A program made the position numbers and the translations under genes. Below, one piece after another: positions 10,047 through 19,385 of a DNA stretch of 64,000 bases; positions within the stretch are counted from its first letter, which is position 1; every line of letters starts with the position of its first letter. The stretch is from Streptomyces sp. NBC_01707 (GTDB lineage: Bacteria > Actinomycetota > Actinomycetes > Streptomycetales > Streptomycetaceae), in assembly GCF_041438805.1 (NCBI RefSeq), contig NZ_CP109191.1, positions 1 to 64,000 on the forward strand. Reading direction: 5' to 3'. Below the pieces are notes generated by a model. The model saw only the letters and a program-made list of their open reading frames with translations, made no database searches and was not told where the DNA came from.

Positions 10047-11051
10047 ATGATGGAAAACGACGCACCTTTGGAGTTGGTCGGACTCGATACAGAGGCTGAG
10101 GCTATCTATCGCCATCTTCTGGTGCGCGGTGGTGGGACTGTCGACGAGATAGTGGCGGCATTCGGAGTGAGCTTCGAGCACGCGTTGGCGTTGCTCGAAC
10201 GTCTCCACCACTCCGGGTTGGTCAGCCGCAGATCCTCGGGGGCGTTCCTCACGGTGGATCCCCGCCACGCGCTGCGGACACTGGTGGAGTCACGCGAGCG
10301 TCAGCTGGCTGCCGTCCGAGATGCGGCGGGGCCGCTGGGTGCGATCTTCGACGACGCCAGGCGGTCCAGTACGACCGAACCCGCCACCAGGACCATCAGC
10401 GGTCCGGAGGCGGTCGGCGACTGCTACTACCGCTTGAAGCAGGCTGCCCAATCCGAGATCTGCGCCATGGACCGCCCTCCGTTCCTACTGGCTCCGAATG
10501 GACCACTCGACGAGGCGGCGGTCCGGCGCGGGGTGCGGGTGCGTGTCGTCTACGCGGCTGCCAGTTTCGATGCCGAAGGCGGCTGGCAGGCACTGGGCAG
10601 CCTCGTGTCGCGTGGGGAAGAAGCCAGGGTCGTGCCGGCACTGCCCATCAAATTGGCAATGGCCGACCGGTCGGCCGCGATGGTGTCGCTGAGCTTGTCA
10701 GCCGACAGTAGCGAGTGCCTCTACACCGAAGCACCCCCCTTGCTGAAGGCATTGACCGAACTCTTCGAGCATTACTGGACCACTGCGCCCTCACTGACTG
10801 GGGACCCCGACTCCGAGTCGTTGCCGGCACCAGGACCGCCCGCCCAAGGCGACCAGACCCGCAAGCCCACGGACGAAGAACGGAACCTGCTCACGCTCTT
10901 TGCTGCTGGGGTCAAGGACGACGCCATTGCCCGCCAGTTCGGGATTTCGACACGGACACTGCGGCGGCGGATCCAAAACCTTTACGCAGAGCTGGGGACC
11001 ACCAACCGGTTCGGAGCTGGTCTCGCGGCAGCTAGACGCAACTGGGTTTGA
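10047..11051 (+). CDS. TrmB-type / LuxR-type helix-turn-helix transcriptional regulator
   Basis: Cytoplasmic DNA-binding regulator, 334 aa. The start ATG at 10047 was chosen because AGGTGGAG lies just before it; the frame is open further upstream but without such a site. An N-terminal TrmB-like winged helix (about residues 10-75: AIYRHLLVRGGGTVDEIVAA), a middle sensor-like domain, and a C-terminal LuxR-type HTH (about 275-334: IARQFGISTRTLRRRIQNLY) are present. No receiver domain is visible, so it is not a classical response regulator. It sits between two paralogous secreted subtilases, which suggests (inference) that it controls protease expression. Confidence 0.85.
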   Translation: MMENDAPLELVGLDTEAEAIYRHLLVRGGGTVDEIVAAFGVSFEHALALLERLHHSGLVSRRSSGAFLTVDPRHALRTLVESRERQLAAVRDAAGPLGAIFDDARRSSTTEPATRTISGPEAVGDCYYRLKQAAQSEICAMDRPPFLLAPNGPLDEAAVRRGVRVRVVYAAASFDAEGGWQALGSLVSRGEEARVVPALPIKLAMADRSAAMVSLSLSADSSECLYTEAPPLLKALTELFEHYWTTAPSLTGDPDSESLPAPGPPAQGDQTRKPTDEERNLLTLFAAGVKDDAIARQFGISTRTLRRRIQNLYAELGTTNRFGAGLAAARRNWV

Positions 11052-11844
11052 GTGTCCCGGCCCCGTTCGGAGCATGCGGGATTTCCCACGAGCCGACGAC
11101 TCCCTCGGCCCCGATCGCGCCGGACCAGCCGTTCGGACAAGTCATGCTGAATATCGACCGTGCCAACCGCTGCTGGTTTCAGTCCTACTGAGACGACCGG
11201 CCCGGTGCGGGCTTCGGCTGACACTGGCCGTACGAAAGGCGTTCGACGAGTCATACTTCCTGACTAGCCTCGCTGTTTCACTTGGTGTGGGGCCGGGGTC
11301 TGTGCGGTAACGCGAAAGTGCCTTCTGAGCTGGGACGATGAACCTTGTCGAGGGGTTTTGTCGGTCCAGGCGGAAGGCACTTTCTGCGTGCAGGGTATCT
11401 CTGCTGACGATGCCGGGGTCCGATGCCACCGGGCTGAGCAGCGCGTACTCCACCGCGTTGGGGCTACTTCGGACACGAAGCACCGGCCACGCCCCGGGCC
11501 GGGATCGCCACCGATCTCGCGGTGATGCTCGCGGATGGCGGCGGGGCCATCCCGGATCTGGCTTTGTGCTGCGAGACCAGGATGAAGTGTTCGGCCCGAT
11601 CGCCTCGACACCGACGGCCTGGCGGCTGCTCGCCGACGTCGACGAGACCCGGACTCGCTCGGCTGCGAACGGCCCGCGCCCAGGCACGAGAGGTCGCCTG
11701 GCTGCAGGCCGCCGAGGCCCGCTCCGGTATACCGGCGGTGAAGGCCGGTGGACGGGAGCTTCCTGGCCTGGTCTTGGACATCGACGCCACGCTGGTGACC
11801 TACCACTCCGAGAAGCACCAAGCCGCACCCACCTATAAGACCGT

Positions 11845-11975
11845 GTCCTACATGGTGAGGCTGGGTAGTGCTCCTCAGCATGGGGCAGGGGACGTGGAGT
11901 TGGATTGTTCCGGACGGGCTGTGGGAGATCGCCAAGCCGTTGATTCCGGCGGATCGGGTGCGGGCCGCAGGGTGG
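11845..11975 (+). pseudogene. 5' fragment of an IS5-family transposase lodged in IS1380
   Basis: Within the broken IS1380 transposase, about 130 bp encode the start of an IS5-like transposase (VPDGLWEIAKPLIPADRVR), preceded by its likely left end. Only the N-terminus is present. The reading frame of neither IS is intact. A C-terminal remnant of the same family lies at 18966-19230. Confidence 0.6.
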
Positions 11976-12273
11976 ACGGAACACTGCGTGCCGGCGCCGA
12001 GATCGCCGAGCTGACCGGCGTGGTCGACCTTGCCGGCTATCTGGACGGCACCCGCATCATCGTGCGCCGCGAGCGCCCGCACCCCGGCGCCCAACTGTCC
12101 CTGTCCGACCAGGACGAGGGCCTGCGGCACCAGGTCTTCCTCACCGACACGCCGTTCGCCAGCGAGGGCTCCACCCAGTTCCTGGAGGTCCGTCACCGCG
12201 GGCATGCCACCGTCGAGGCCCACATCCGGTGCGGCAAGACCACCGGCTTCGGCCGCTTCCCCTCCCGCCATTT

Positions 12274-12307
12274 CCTGGTCAACGCCGCTTCTTGGTCAAC
12301 GCCGCTT
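12274..12307. repeat. 17-bp tandem duplication in the IS1380 transposase
   Basis: CCTGGTCAACGCCGCTT (12274-12290) is followed directly by CTTGGTCAACGCCGCTT (12291-12307). Because 17 is not a multiple of 3, it shifts the transposase frame. It looks like a replication-slippage event. Confidence 0.8.
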
Positions 12308-12696
12308 GGCTCGAACTCAGCCTCGCGGCGATCGACCTCCTCGTCTGGATCCGCGTCCTCCTGCTGGACGGCGATCTGGCCACCGCCGAACCCAAGAAAC
12401 TGCGCTACCGAATCCTGCACGTCGCCGGCCGGATCACCCGCGGCGGCCGCCGTCTGCGCTTGCGGATATCGGCGACCTGGCCCTGCAGACATGAACTCGC
12501 TGCCGCATTCCACCGCCTGGCCGCCCTGCCTCGCCCCGCCAACTGAACGACCGCCCTCTGACCACCCGCGACCCGAAGGACCTTGGAGAACCCGGCGCAC
12601 CGCGCCGGGCCCCTACCATGCCCGTCGACCGACACCGCTCCAAACAACCCCGCTCAGCCACCCAGCAGCCTCAACTGAAACGGCGAGGCTAGTAGG

Positions 12697-13195
12697 TCCT
12701 GCGGAATGGATTTACCCTGTTTCGCCGCCTTATGCCTCGCATCACGGCCAAAGTTGACACTCACGCAATACGGGATGGCATTTATCTTCTAACGGGCCTC
12801 ATAGGGGGCCCGTATGGTGAGGCAACGCCAAAAGGCGCCCCTTCGCCTTCTAATTGGATAATTCCATCTAGAAGTGTCGCAAAATGGTGAGAATATGCGC
12901 ATTTTAGGGATGTAGCGAGACCCGCTAGTTCGTGAGGGCGTCTTCTATAGCTTCTGCGGTGGCAGTTCCCGCAGCTCGATCCCTCATCTATGTCGGCTCG
13001 CTGCGCCCCGAGGGGACCGGGAGTCAAAATTTATCTGCGCTCGTCGGGCTTCACCATTCCGGCCGCGCCTATTTGAACTGCGCGGTTCACCCCGCTCTTT
13101 GCCCCTTTCTCAGCTGAAGCTGCCTTACCCATCGGTCGAGCCAGAGTCGCCTCTTCGATGCGGATCAATTCTCGTACTTATTCCGGAGTCTTTGC
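12697..13195. other. Intergenic region with the promoter of the second subtilase
   Basis: About 500 bases without a gene, and noticeably more AT-rich than the surroundings (for example TCTAATTGGATAATTCC near 12849). A GGGCC...GGCCC motif lies near 12795-12812. The ribosome site CGGAG at about 13181 precedes ATG 13196. The lower GC suggests that part of this DNA has another origin. Confidence 0.4.
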
Positions 13196-16100
13196 ATGTC
13201 TAATGTTCCCGTTCCCAAACCCGGATTGATCGCGCTCGGCGTGGTCGCCGCCCTGGCACTCGGAATCGTACCGGCTACCGCCGCCATATCTGAGGACTCG
13301 GCCGGTTCCGCGCCGACAGTCGCACAACGGTCATCCAACGGGGGCGGCACGCACACCGTCACTCTGATCACCGGGGACAAGGTCACCATCGGCACCGCGT
13401 CCGACGGCACCGTCGTCCGGTCCTTTCAAGGCGCGAACGGCACCACCACCGGTTTCCACCGGGCGGTCATTGACGGGGCAACGTACGTCTACCCTGATGC
13501 CGCCCTTCCCTACGTCGGTGCCGGAAGGCTCGACAAGCAGCTGTTCAACGTGACGCGGTTGATCGCCGATGGCTATGACGACGCGCACGCCTCGAAGCTG
13601 CCGCTGATCGTCAGTTACACCGATACGGCCGCCAAGTCCCGCACCTTTCCGAAGGTGGCGGGCTCGAGCGACGTTCGTCGACTGGATAGCATCCAGGGCG
13701 CGGCACTGGCGCAGAACCGCAAGGAGGCTCCGGTGTTCTGGTCGGCGCTGACCGGTGGCTCCGGTGTAGCGGCCCGGTCGGCGTCGCAGGGTGTCTTCGC
13801 TAACGGTGTCGCCAAGGTGTGGCTCGACGGGAAGGTGAAGGTCGATCTGGCTGAATCGACTGCGCAGGTCAGCGCGCAGAAGGTCTGGGCGGAGGGGAAC
13901 ACCGGGAAGGGCGTCAAGGTCGCGGTGCTCGACACTGGCGTGGACGCCGAGCACCCCGACCTCGCCGGTCAGATCGATGACAGTGTCAGCTTCGTACCGG
14001 GACCGGATGAGGGGGATCCTGCCGACTACGCGGGTCATGGAACTCACGTTGCCTCGACGATCGCCGGTACTGGCAGCGCCTCCGACGGCAAGGAGCGGGG
14101 TGTCGCTCCCGGCGTCCGTCTGGACATCGGCAAGGTCCTCAACAGCGAGGGCAGCGGCCAGGAGTCCTGGATCATCGCAGGCATGGAATGGGCTGCCCGG
14201 GACGAGCAGGCCAGGATTGTCAGTATGAGCCTGGGCGGCGGTGGCGACCACACCGACCCGATGAGCCAGGCGGTGGACCAGCTCAGCCGCGAGACCGGTG
14301 CATTGTTCGTCATAGCGGCGGGCAACAGTGGCCCGCACTCCATCGGCAGCCCCGGTGCCGCCGACTCCGCGCTGACCGTGGGCGCCGTGGACTCCGCTGA
14401 TCAGCTCGCCAACTTCTCCAGTCAGGGCCCGCGTGACGGCGACGCCGGGTTGAAGCCCGAGATCACCGCGCCGGGGGTCGACATCCTGGCGGCCCGCTCC
14501 CACTACGTCCGCGGCTCGGGTTACTACACCACGATGAGCGGCACGTCGATGGCGACGCCGCACGTCGCGGGCGCCGCCGCGCTGCTGGCCGCCGCGCACC
14601 CCGACTGGACCGGCCAGCAGCTGAAGGAGGCCCTGGTCAGCAGCGCCAAGGCCACCCCGGCGTACACCCCGTACCAGGCGGGCGCCGGACGGCTGGACGC
14701 GGCTGCGGCTGTGCACGCCTCGGTCTTCGCGACCGTCAGTGCCTACTCCGGCTTCCATACCTGGCCCGCCAAACCTGGCGAGACCGACGTGAAAAATGTG
14801 GCGTACACCAACGTCGGCGACGCGCCCGTCAGTCTGGACCTGGCGATCGACGGCACCCTCCCACCCGGACTCTTCACCCTCTCCGCCACGCGCGTCACCG
14901 TCCCCCCGCACGGCGACGCTTCGGTCAACCTGACCGCGCATCTGGACCGACTTCCGGTCGACCAGGACGTCAGCGCCTTCATTACCGGCACGGATAGCGC
15001 CAAGACGGTCCGTACCCGGACCATGATCGGTGGCCACCGGGAGGGACAGCGACAGAACGTCAATATCGTCGCGAAGGACCGCTCGGGCGAACCTCTGGCC
15101 GGCCAGGTCGTCGTGACCGGGGAAAGCATCTGGACCACCGTCAACCTTGAGGCCGACGGCACCGGTACCGCACGCCTGCCCGTGGGCACCTACAGCGGGT
15201 GGCTCACCGCCGACGTCCGGGGTGCAGGCGGACCCCACTCGCTGGGCATGGCGCTGCTGGCCTTCAACGACGTCCAGTTGGACCAGGACAGAACCGTCAC
15301 CCTCGACGGACGCAAGGCCCGGCAAATCCTGACCCGCGTCCCGCAGCAGGCCACCCCGGTCGAAACACGCATTGACATCCGGCGGACCTTCCCCACCAGT
15401 ACCTTCGAAACCACCAATCTGCCCAACACGGCCTACGACAGCGTCTGGGCCCTGCCAACGGGCAAGAAGGTCACCAACGGCGAGTTCGAGATCGGTGCGC
15501 GCTTCCGCCTTGAGCAGCCAGCACTGACCCTGGGCACGAAGTCCACCCTCTACGCCGACCCGCTGGTCAAGCGGGCGGCCAAGCCGCTGCCAGCCGGCAC
15601 CCGGACCCTGGCCGCGGTGTACGCCGGCGACGGCACGAGCGAGGACCTGGCTCGCCACCACGTACGCGGCAAGGCCGTGGTGGTGCACGCCGACAATAGC
15701 CGACTGATTCAGGCGCAGGCCGAGGCCGCGGCGGCCGCGGGCGCGCAGCTGCTCGTGGTCGTCAACGACGGTGTCGGCCGGCTCGACCCGTGGGACGAGA
15801 ACGCCTGGAGCCCCGAGAGCCCCGCCCCGCTGACGGTGGCGACGCTCAACGCGGACCAGGGTGCCGACCTGATCGCCTCGATCCGGCGCGGCTCCAGCAC
15901 TCTGAAGGTCACTTCGCATCCCACCACCGACTACCTCTACGACGTGGTGCACCACTGGACCGGTGCAGCCCCGGCCGACCCGACCTGGAGCGTGCAGAAG
16001 CGCGACCTGGCCCGGGTCGACGTCTCCTTCCGCAACTTCCGTCCGGGCAAGGCTCTGGAATACCGCGCCGACATCTGGCGTGGTTGGGCCGTGGGCAATC

Positions 16101-16912
16101 AAGTCCCGGCCCCCGCCCAAGGTGAACGGACGGACTGGGTCACCAGCGAAGCCGACTGGACGAACGATGCCTACATCGTTGGCGAGACCGGGCAGCACTC
16201 GAACAGCACCCTGCACTACCCTGCGGGAAAGACCGGCAAGGTCAGCTGGTTCGGGCCGATCCAGCGCCCCCGCATGGGCCCCGTCGACTTCCAGCCCGTC
16301 CGCTACCTCGACACCGTGTACATCCCCGCGCCCGGATGGGGAGACTCCGGCTCCGGCCACGTCGGCGAAGCGAGGAACAACTTCGACGTCAAGGACTGGA
16401 TGGCCCTCTACCAGGGCGACCGCCAGCTCAAATGGGGCAACTCCGAGTTCCTGCCGGTGCCCGAGCTTGCCCCGGAGCGCCTGCCCTATCGGCTCGTCGT
16501 CGACAACGACCGCGGCGCTTGGACCAACCCGTACTCGACGCACACGCTCACCGAGTGGAACTTCACGTCCGCGGCCAGCGGTGAGGACGCTGCCGACTCC
16601 CTCCCGCTGATCCAGCTCGACTACGGGGTGGAGACCGACAAAACCGGCCGGGCCGACCGGCACGCCAGACTGATCATCAGTGCCTCGCACCTGCCCGGTA
16701 CGACCGCCGCCATCGGCAAGCCCTCGCTCGAGGTCTCCTACGACGACGGCAAGACCTGGCAGCGAGCCGACCTAAACCGCTCTGGTGACGGATGGCAGAC
16801 GGGCCTGCACGCCTCCAAGTCCGCGAGCTTCGCCACGCTCCGGGTCACCGCCCGCGACAACGCCGGCAACAGCGTGTCTCAGACCATCACCCGGGCCTTC
16901 GGTCTGCGCTGA
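13196..16912 (+). CDS. Secreted S8-family (subtilisin-like) serine peptidase, 1,238 aa
   Basis: Extracellular endopeptidase, paralogue of the one at 5671-9438. ATG 13196 follows CGGAG at a good distance. Signal peptide residues 1-30 (hydrophobic core IALGVVAALALGIV, cut after ATA). Triad: Asp246 (VAVLDTGVD), His281 (GHGTHVAS), Ser451 (GTSMATPHVAG); oxyanion Asn377. The pro-region shares the YVYPDAALP / LFNVTRLIADGYDDA stretch with the paralogue, and the C-terminal arm again has a PA-like segment (LLVVVNDGVGRLDPW) and the ending ITRAFGLR. A strong hairpin 24 bases downstream ends the transcript. The two genes are in opposite orientation with the regulator and an IS between them, suggesting an old duplication. 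Confidence 0.93.
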   Translation: MSNVPVPKPGLIALGVVAALALGIVPATAAISEDSAGSAPTVAQRSSNGGGTHTVTLITGDKVTIGTASDGTVVRSFQGANGTTTGFHRAVIDGATYVYPDAALPYVGAGRLDKQLFNVTRLIADGYDDAHASKLPLIVSYTDTAAKSRTFPKVAGSSDVRRLDSIQGAALAQNRKEAPVFWSALTGGSGVAARSASQGVFANGVAKVWLDGKVKVDLAESTAQVSAQKVWAEGNTGKGVKVAVLDTGVDAEHPDLAGQIDDSVSFVPGPDEGDPADYAGHGTHVASTIAGTGSASDGKERGVAPGVRLDIGKVLNSEGSGQESWIIAGMEWAARDEQARIVSMSLGGGGDHTDPMSQAVDQLSRETGALFVIAAGNSGPHSIGSPGAADSALTVGAVDSADQLANFSSQGPRDGDAGLKPEITAPGVDILAARSHYVRGSGYYTTMSGTSMATPHVAGAAALLAAAHPDWTGQQLKEALVSSAKATPAYTPYQAGAGRLDAAAAVHASVFATVSAYSGFHTWPAKPGETDVKNVAYTNVGDAPVSLDLAIDGTLPPGLFTLSATRVTVPPHGDASVNLTAHLDRLPVDQDVSAFITGTDSAKTVRTRTMIGGHREGQRQNVNIVAKDRSGEPLAGQVVVTGESIWTTVNLEADGTGTARLPVGTYSGWLTADVRGAGGPHSLGMALLAFNDVQLDQDRTVTLDGRKARQILTRVPQQATPVETRIDIRRTFPTSTFETTNLPNTAYDSVWALPTGKKVTNGEFEIGARFRLEQPALTLGTKSTLYADPLVKRAAKPLPAGTRTLAAVYAGDGTSEDLARHHVRGKAVVVHADNSRLIQAQAEAAAAAGAQLLVVVNDGVGRLDPWDENAWSPESPAPLTVATLNADQGADLIASIRRGSSTLKVTSHPTTDYLYDVVHHWTGAAPADPTWSVQKRDLARVDVSFRNFRPGKALEYRADIWRGWAVGNQVPAPAQGERTDWVTSEADWTNDAYIVGETGQHSNSTLHYPAGKTGKVSWFGPIQRPRMGPVDFQPVRYLDTVYIPAPGWGDSGSGHVGEARNNFDVKDWMALYQGDRQLKWGNSEFLPVPELAPERLPYRLVVDNDRGAWTNPYSTHTLTEWNFTSAASGEDAADSLPLIQLDYGVETDKTGRADRHARLIISASHLPGTTAAIGKPSLEVSYDDGKTWQRADLNRSGDGWQTGLHASKSASFATLRVTARDNAGNSVSQTITRAFGLR

Positions 16913-16935
16913 CGACTATGGCATGAGCGCTTACT

Positions 16936-16964
16936 GGGCGGGGCCGCAACCAGCGGCCCCGCCC
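16936..16964 (+). terminator. Stem-loop terminator after the second subtilase
   Basis: A perfect 12-bp stem (GGGCGGGGCCGC, 16936-16947; complement 16953-16964) with a 5-nt loop, 24 bases after the stop codon. Confidence 0.75.
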
Positions 16965-17548
16965 TCCGCGTTCAGACCACCCACCGACCAGCCGATCACC
17001 CACGCAAACACACGAAAAACAAGACACAGAACACCCGCCACCCCATCCCAATAGCAACAGCCCCCTCCACGAGAAGCAGCCCACCCCACACTGGCCGGAC
17101 AACAGCAGCCGCTTGGTCACGCCCATGACCGCGAACCTGCCCCATGACCAGGCACCCAGCATCCCATCCCACTGACGCCCACCCGAGGCACCAATACGCC
17201 CAGTCACATCCGTGCGGCTCGGGGATGCGATCACGCAGCGGCGTGAGGCCGGGCTGCCGGTTGCTCTACCGTCGGCGCCCTCACCGAGAACGCCGCGACG
17301 CGCTGGAGCCATCGCCTCCTCCTGGTGCCCCACCTGGCCCATGACCTGGCAACGCAGCTACCGCCTGTGCCGCAGACTCATCGAAAACGGCCAGCCGCTC
17401 CCGACCGCCCCGGGGCAGACCACGGTCCAGAGCGAGGACCTCGGCGCGCCATCTCCTCCGGGGCCCGGTCCAGCTCGATCCCGGCGGTGTCCAGCCCGGC
17501 CGCGGTCAGGATGCGGACCTCTTGCGTGCCTTTGGTGCGGCCGCCGTC
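16965..17548. other. Gene-poor stretch
   Basis: No gene recognised on either strand. The minus strand from about 17548 downward continues in frame with the IS3 orfA remnant but no longer resembles the family. Nothing else is visible. Confidence 0.4.
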
Positions 17549-17641
17549 CAGGACGGCGGCGACCGACCTGATCCTCGCATCGGGCCGCGACTCGTATAGC
17601 GCGACCGCGTCCGCCTTGAACTCCGGCGGGTAGTTCTTCAT
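17549..17641 (-). pseudogene. IS3-family OrfA N-terminal remnant
   Basis: From ATG 17641 the minus strand encodes MKNYPPEFKADAVALYESRP followed by an HTH-like RIRSVAAVL, the typical start of an actinobacterial IS3 OrfA. After about 31 codons the similarity stops, so only the first helix-turn-helix part remains. Confidence 0.65.
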
Positions 17642-17793
17642 GACCACGAGATGTCCGTTCTCAGATCCCAGTCCAGTGTCTCGTGTTTCCAACATCAGGG
17701 GTCAAGGCCCCATGAGGAGCTGACCCGTTGTGTTGACCCTGCTGGAACACCTCTCTGACCGCTTCCTGACATCGCCTGACTAGTGTCCCGCGC

Positions 17794-18906
17794 ATGCGAA
17801 TGCCTCACTACCGCTCATGCGGTCACCAGGACAGCACTGTCAGGAGCCTCCGGTATGCGATCGGCATTTCCGTCGCAATGTCGGCGGCCGTCGTCGCACT
17901 GGTCACACCCGCCACGGCCGCGAACGCCGCACAGCCCAATCTGTCATTCACCAGTGGCGCCAGCACGGCGGGACTCGACACCATCACCACCCATGCTGGT
18001 GCTACGACCGCACGTGAGCGCAATCGGATCGGCGCCTACTGGACCCCCGAGCGGATGAAACTGGCGGGCGCCATGGTCCCCGAGATCACCCCCGTGCCCG
18101 AGGACGACAACACGCCGAACGACCCGCGGCCGCTTCCCGCGAACACGCCGGACTCCGGAAGCGTGTGGACACACGGCGGGGCAGTGAACAGGAACATCGG
18201 CCGCCTGTTCTTCACATTCGACGACGGCTACGACGCTAGCTGCACCGCGACCGTCGTCACCAGCGCCAACCGCAGTACTGTCATCACGGCGGCACACTGC
18301 CTGAGAGGTGTCGGATCGCCTTCCGCCGACGGCACCTGGAACCACAACTTCTACTTCGTGCCCGGCTATCGCAACGGAACAAAACCGCTCGGCGGCTTCA
18401 GCGCCAGGACCATGGCCACCTCATCCCGCTGGAACGCGGATCCGGACACCACGGAATCGTCGGACGTCGCAGCCGCCGGCTACGACACGGGACTCCTCGT
18501 GGCGAACCCCGCTGCCGACGGTCACCCGGTCACAGATACCACCGGAAGCCAGCAAATCGGGTTCGACCAGCCCGTCGAGGACGAATTCGTCCACACCTTC
18601 GGGTACCCGAACTATGGACTCAACATCCCCAGCGACAAGTACGTCGGATCTCGCATGATCCACTGCGCGGGCACGAGCCACCCCGGCCCCAACGCCCCCC
18701 TGCTGTGGGGTGAGACTTGCGACATGTCAGCCGGGTCGAGCGGTGGCCCTCACCTGGCCAACTTCGACACCCTCACCGGCACCGGCACCGTCGTGGGCAT
18801 CACTACCACCGACCAGGATCTCGCGGGCGGGCAGACCCCCACGCTCTACGCCACGCGCTTCGGTGACAGCGCCCACCGTCTCTACAACTGGGCCCAGTCG
18901 AGCTAA
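17794..18906 (+). CDS. Secreted trypsin/V8-like (S1 fold) serine peptidase
   Basis: 370 aa, probably exported. A long n-region and hydrophobic segment (residues 20-45, IGISVAMSAAVVALVTPATA) form the signal peptide. Catalytic His168 (ITAAHC), Asp231 (YDTGLL) and Ser316 (AGSSGGPH) are in the right order and spacing; a Cys pair at 150/169 fits a disulfide next to the His. The fold class is like glutamyl endopeptidases. No ribosome-binding site is visible before ATG 17794; TAGTGT 7 bases upstream could be a -10 box of a leaderless transcript, which is speculative. It is the third secreted protease gene in a 13-kb stretch. Confidence 0.88.
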   Translation: MRMPHYRSCGHQDSTVRSLRYAIGISVAMSAAVVALVTPATAANAAQPNLSFTSGASTAGLDTITTHAGATTARERNRIGAYWTPERMKLAGAMVPEITPVPEDDNTPNDPRPLPANTPDSGSVWTHGGAVNRNIGRLFFTFDDGYDASCTATVVTSANRSTVITAAHCLRGVGSPSADGTWNHNFYFVPGYRNGTKPLGGFSARTMATSSRWNADPDTTESSDVAAAGYDTGLLVANPAADGHPVTDTTGSQQIGFDQPVEDEFVHTFGYPNYGLNIPSDKYVGSRMIHCAGTSHPGPNAPLLWGETCDMSAGSSGGPHLANFDTLTGTGTVVGITTTDQDLAGGQTPTLYATRFGDSAHRLYNWAQSS

Positions 18907-18918
18907 TCTCCGCTCCTA

Positions 18919-18949
18919 GCGGCCCTCACCCGGCACGGATGGGGGCCGC
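18919..18949 (+). terminator. Stem-loop after the S1-type protease
   Basis: GCGGCCC (18919-18925) pairs with GGGCCGC (18943-18949), 12 bases after the stop codon. Seven base pairs with a longish loop; a plausible weak terminator. Confidence 0.5.
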
Positions 18950-18965
18950 ATACTCAGACGTCATC

Positions 18966-19230
18966 TCATCGGGCGAGTCTGCGGTAGCAGATGAGGGTGC
19001 AGGCGATGCTGGTGAAGGCCAGGATGTGCTCGGCGTTGCGCTCGTAGCGGCGGTGCAGTCGCCGGCATCCGGCGAGCCAGGACATCGTGGGTCTACGGTC
19101 CACTGGTGACGGCCCAGCCGCGCCGAGGACTCGATGCCCCTGCGGGCGACGCGGTGGCCGATACCGCGAACGAGAGCGCGGCCGCCGACCACGTCCGGCC
19201 GTCGGCGCCGAGCTTGGCCGTCTCGCCGAT
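18966..19230 (-). pseudogene. C-terminal remnant of an IS5-family transposase
   Basis: The minus strand ends with a typical IS5 C-terminus (RRLHRRYERNAEHILAFTS, then a TGA at 18966-18968). Upstream it is read from another frame (IGHRVARRGIESSARLGRHQ), so at least one frameshift is present near 19105 and the N-terminal two thirds are missing. Confidence 0.65.
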
Positions 19231-19385
19231 CCTGAATCTGTCCGGGGTGGGTGACGGGGTGAAGCTCTTCGTAAGGCTGGCTCACTTCGTCTCGGCGGCC
19301 TGCCCGGCGGTCGGCTCTCCTGTACTGCTGGAGGAGCGGCCGGTAGTCAGTCCTGCGGCAAGCAGACAGGCAACCCAGGTGCACA

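Larger units (their letters stand above)
11387..12546 (+). pseudogene. IS1380-family transposase, broken
   Basis: The N-terminal part begins at GTG 11387 (VQGISADDAGVR), continues in a second frame (LRDQDEVFGPIASTPTAWRL), then returns (LVLDIDATLVTYHSEK) up to about 11845. The catalytic middle is missing. The C-terminal part resumes near 11985 (LRAGAEIAELTGVVDLAGYL ... KTTGFGRFPSRHF) and shifts frame again at a 17-bp duplication near 12290 before ending at 12546 (FHRLAALPRPAN). At least three frameshifts and one replacement make it inactive. Confidence 0.8.
11259..12696 (+). mobile_element. Degenerate IS1380-family insertion sequence
   Basis: Near-perfect terminal inverted repeats define the element: left CCTGACTAGCCTCGCTGTTT from 11259; right (read inward) CCTACTAGCCTCGCCGTTT from 12696. 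They differ by a one-base indel and a few substitutions. A GAAAGTGCCTTC/GAAGGCACTTTC hairpin (about 11313-11383) precedes the transposase frame. The transposase is frameshifted and its middle has been replaced by a fragment of another IS, so the element cannot move by itself. Confidence 0.8.

Noticed and set aside
13331..16690. Long minus-strand open frame opposite the second subtilase
   Set aside because: Antisense shadow; Gly/Val/Arg-rich translation without domains.
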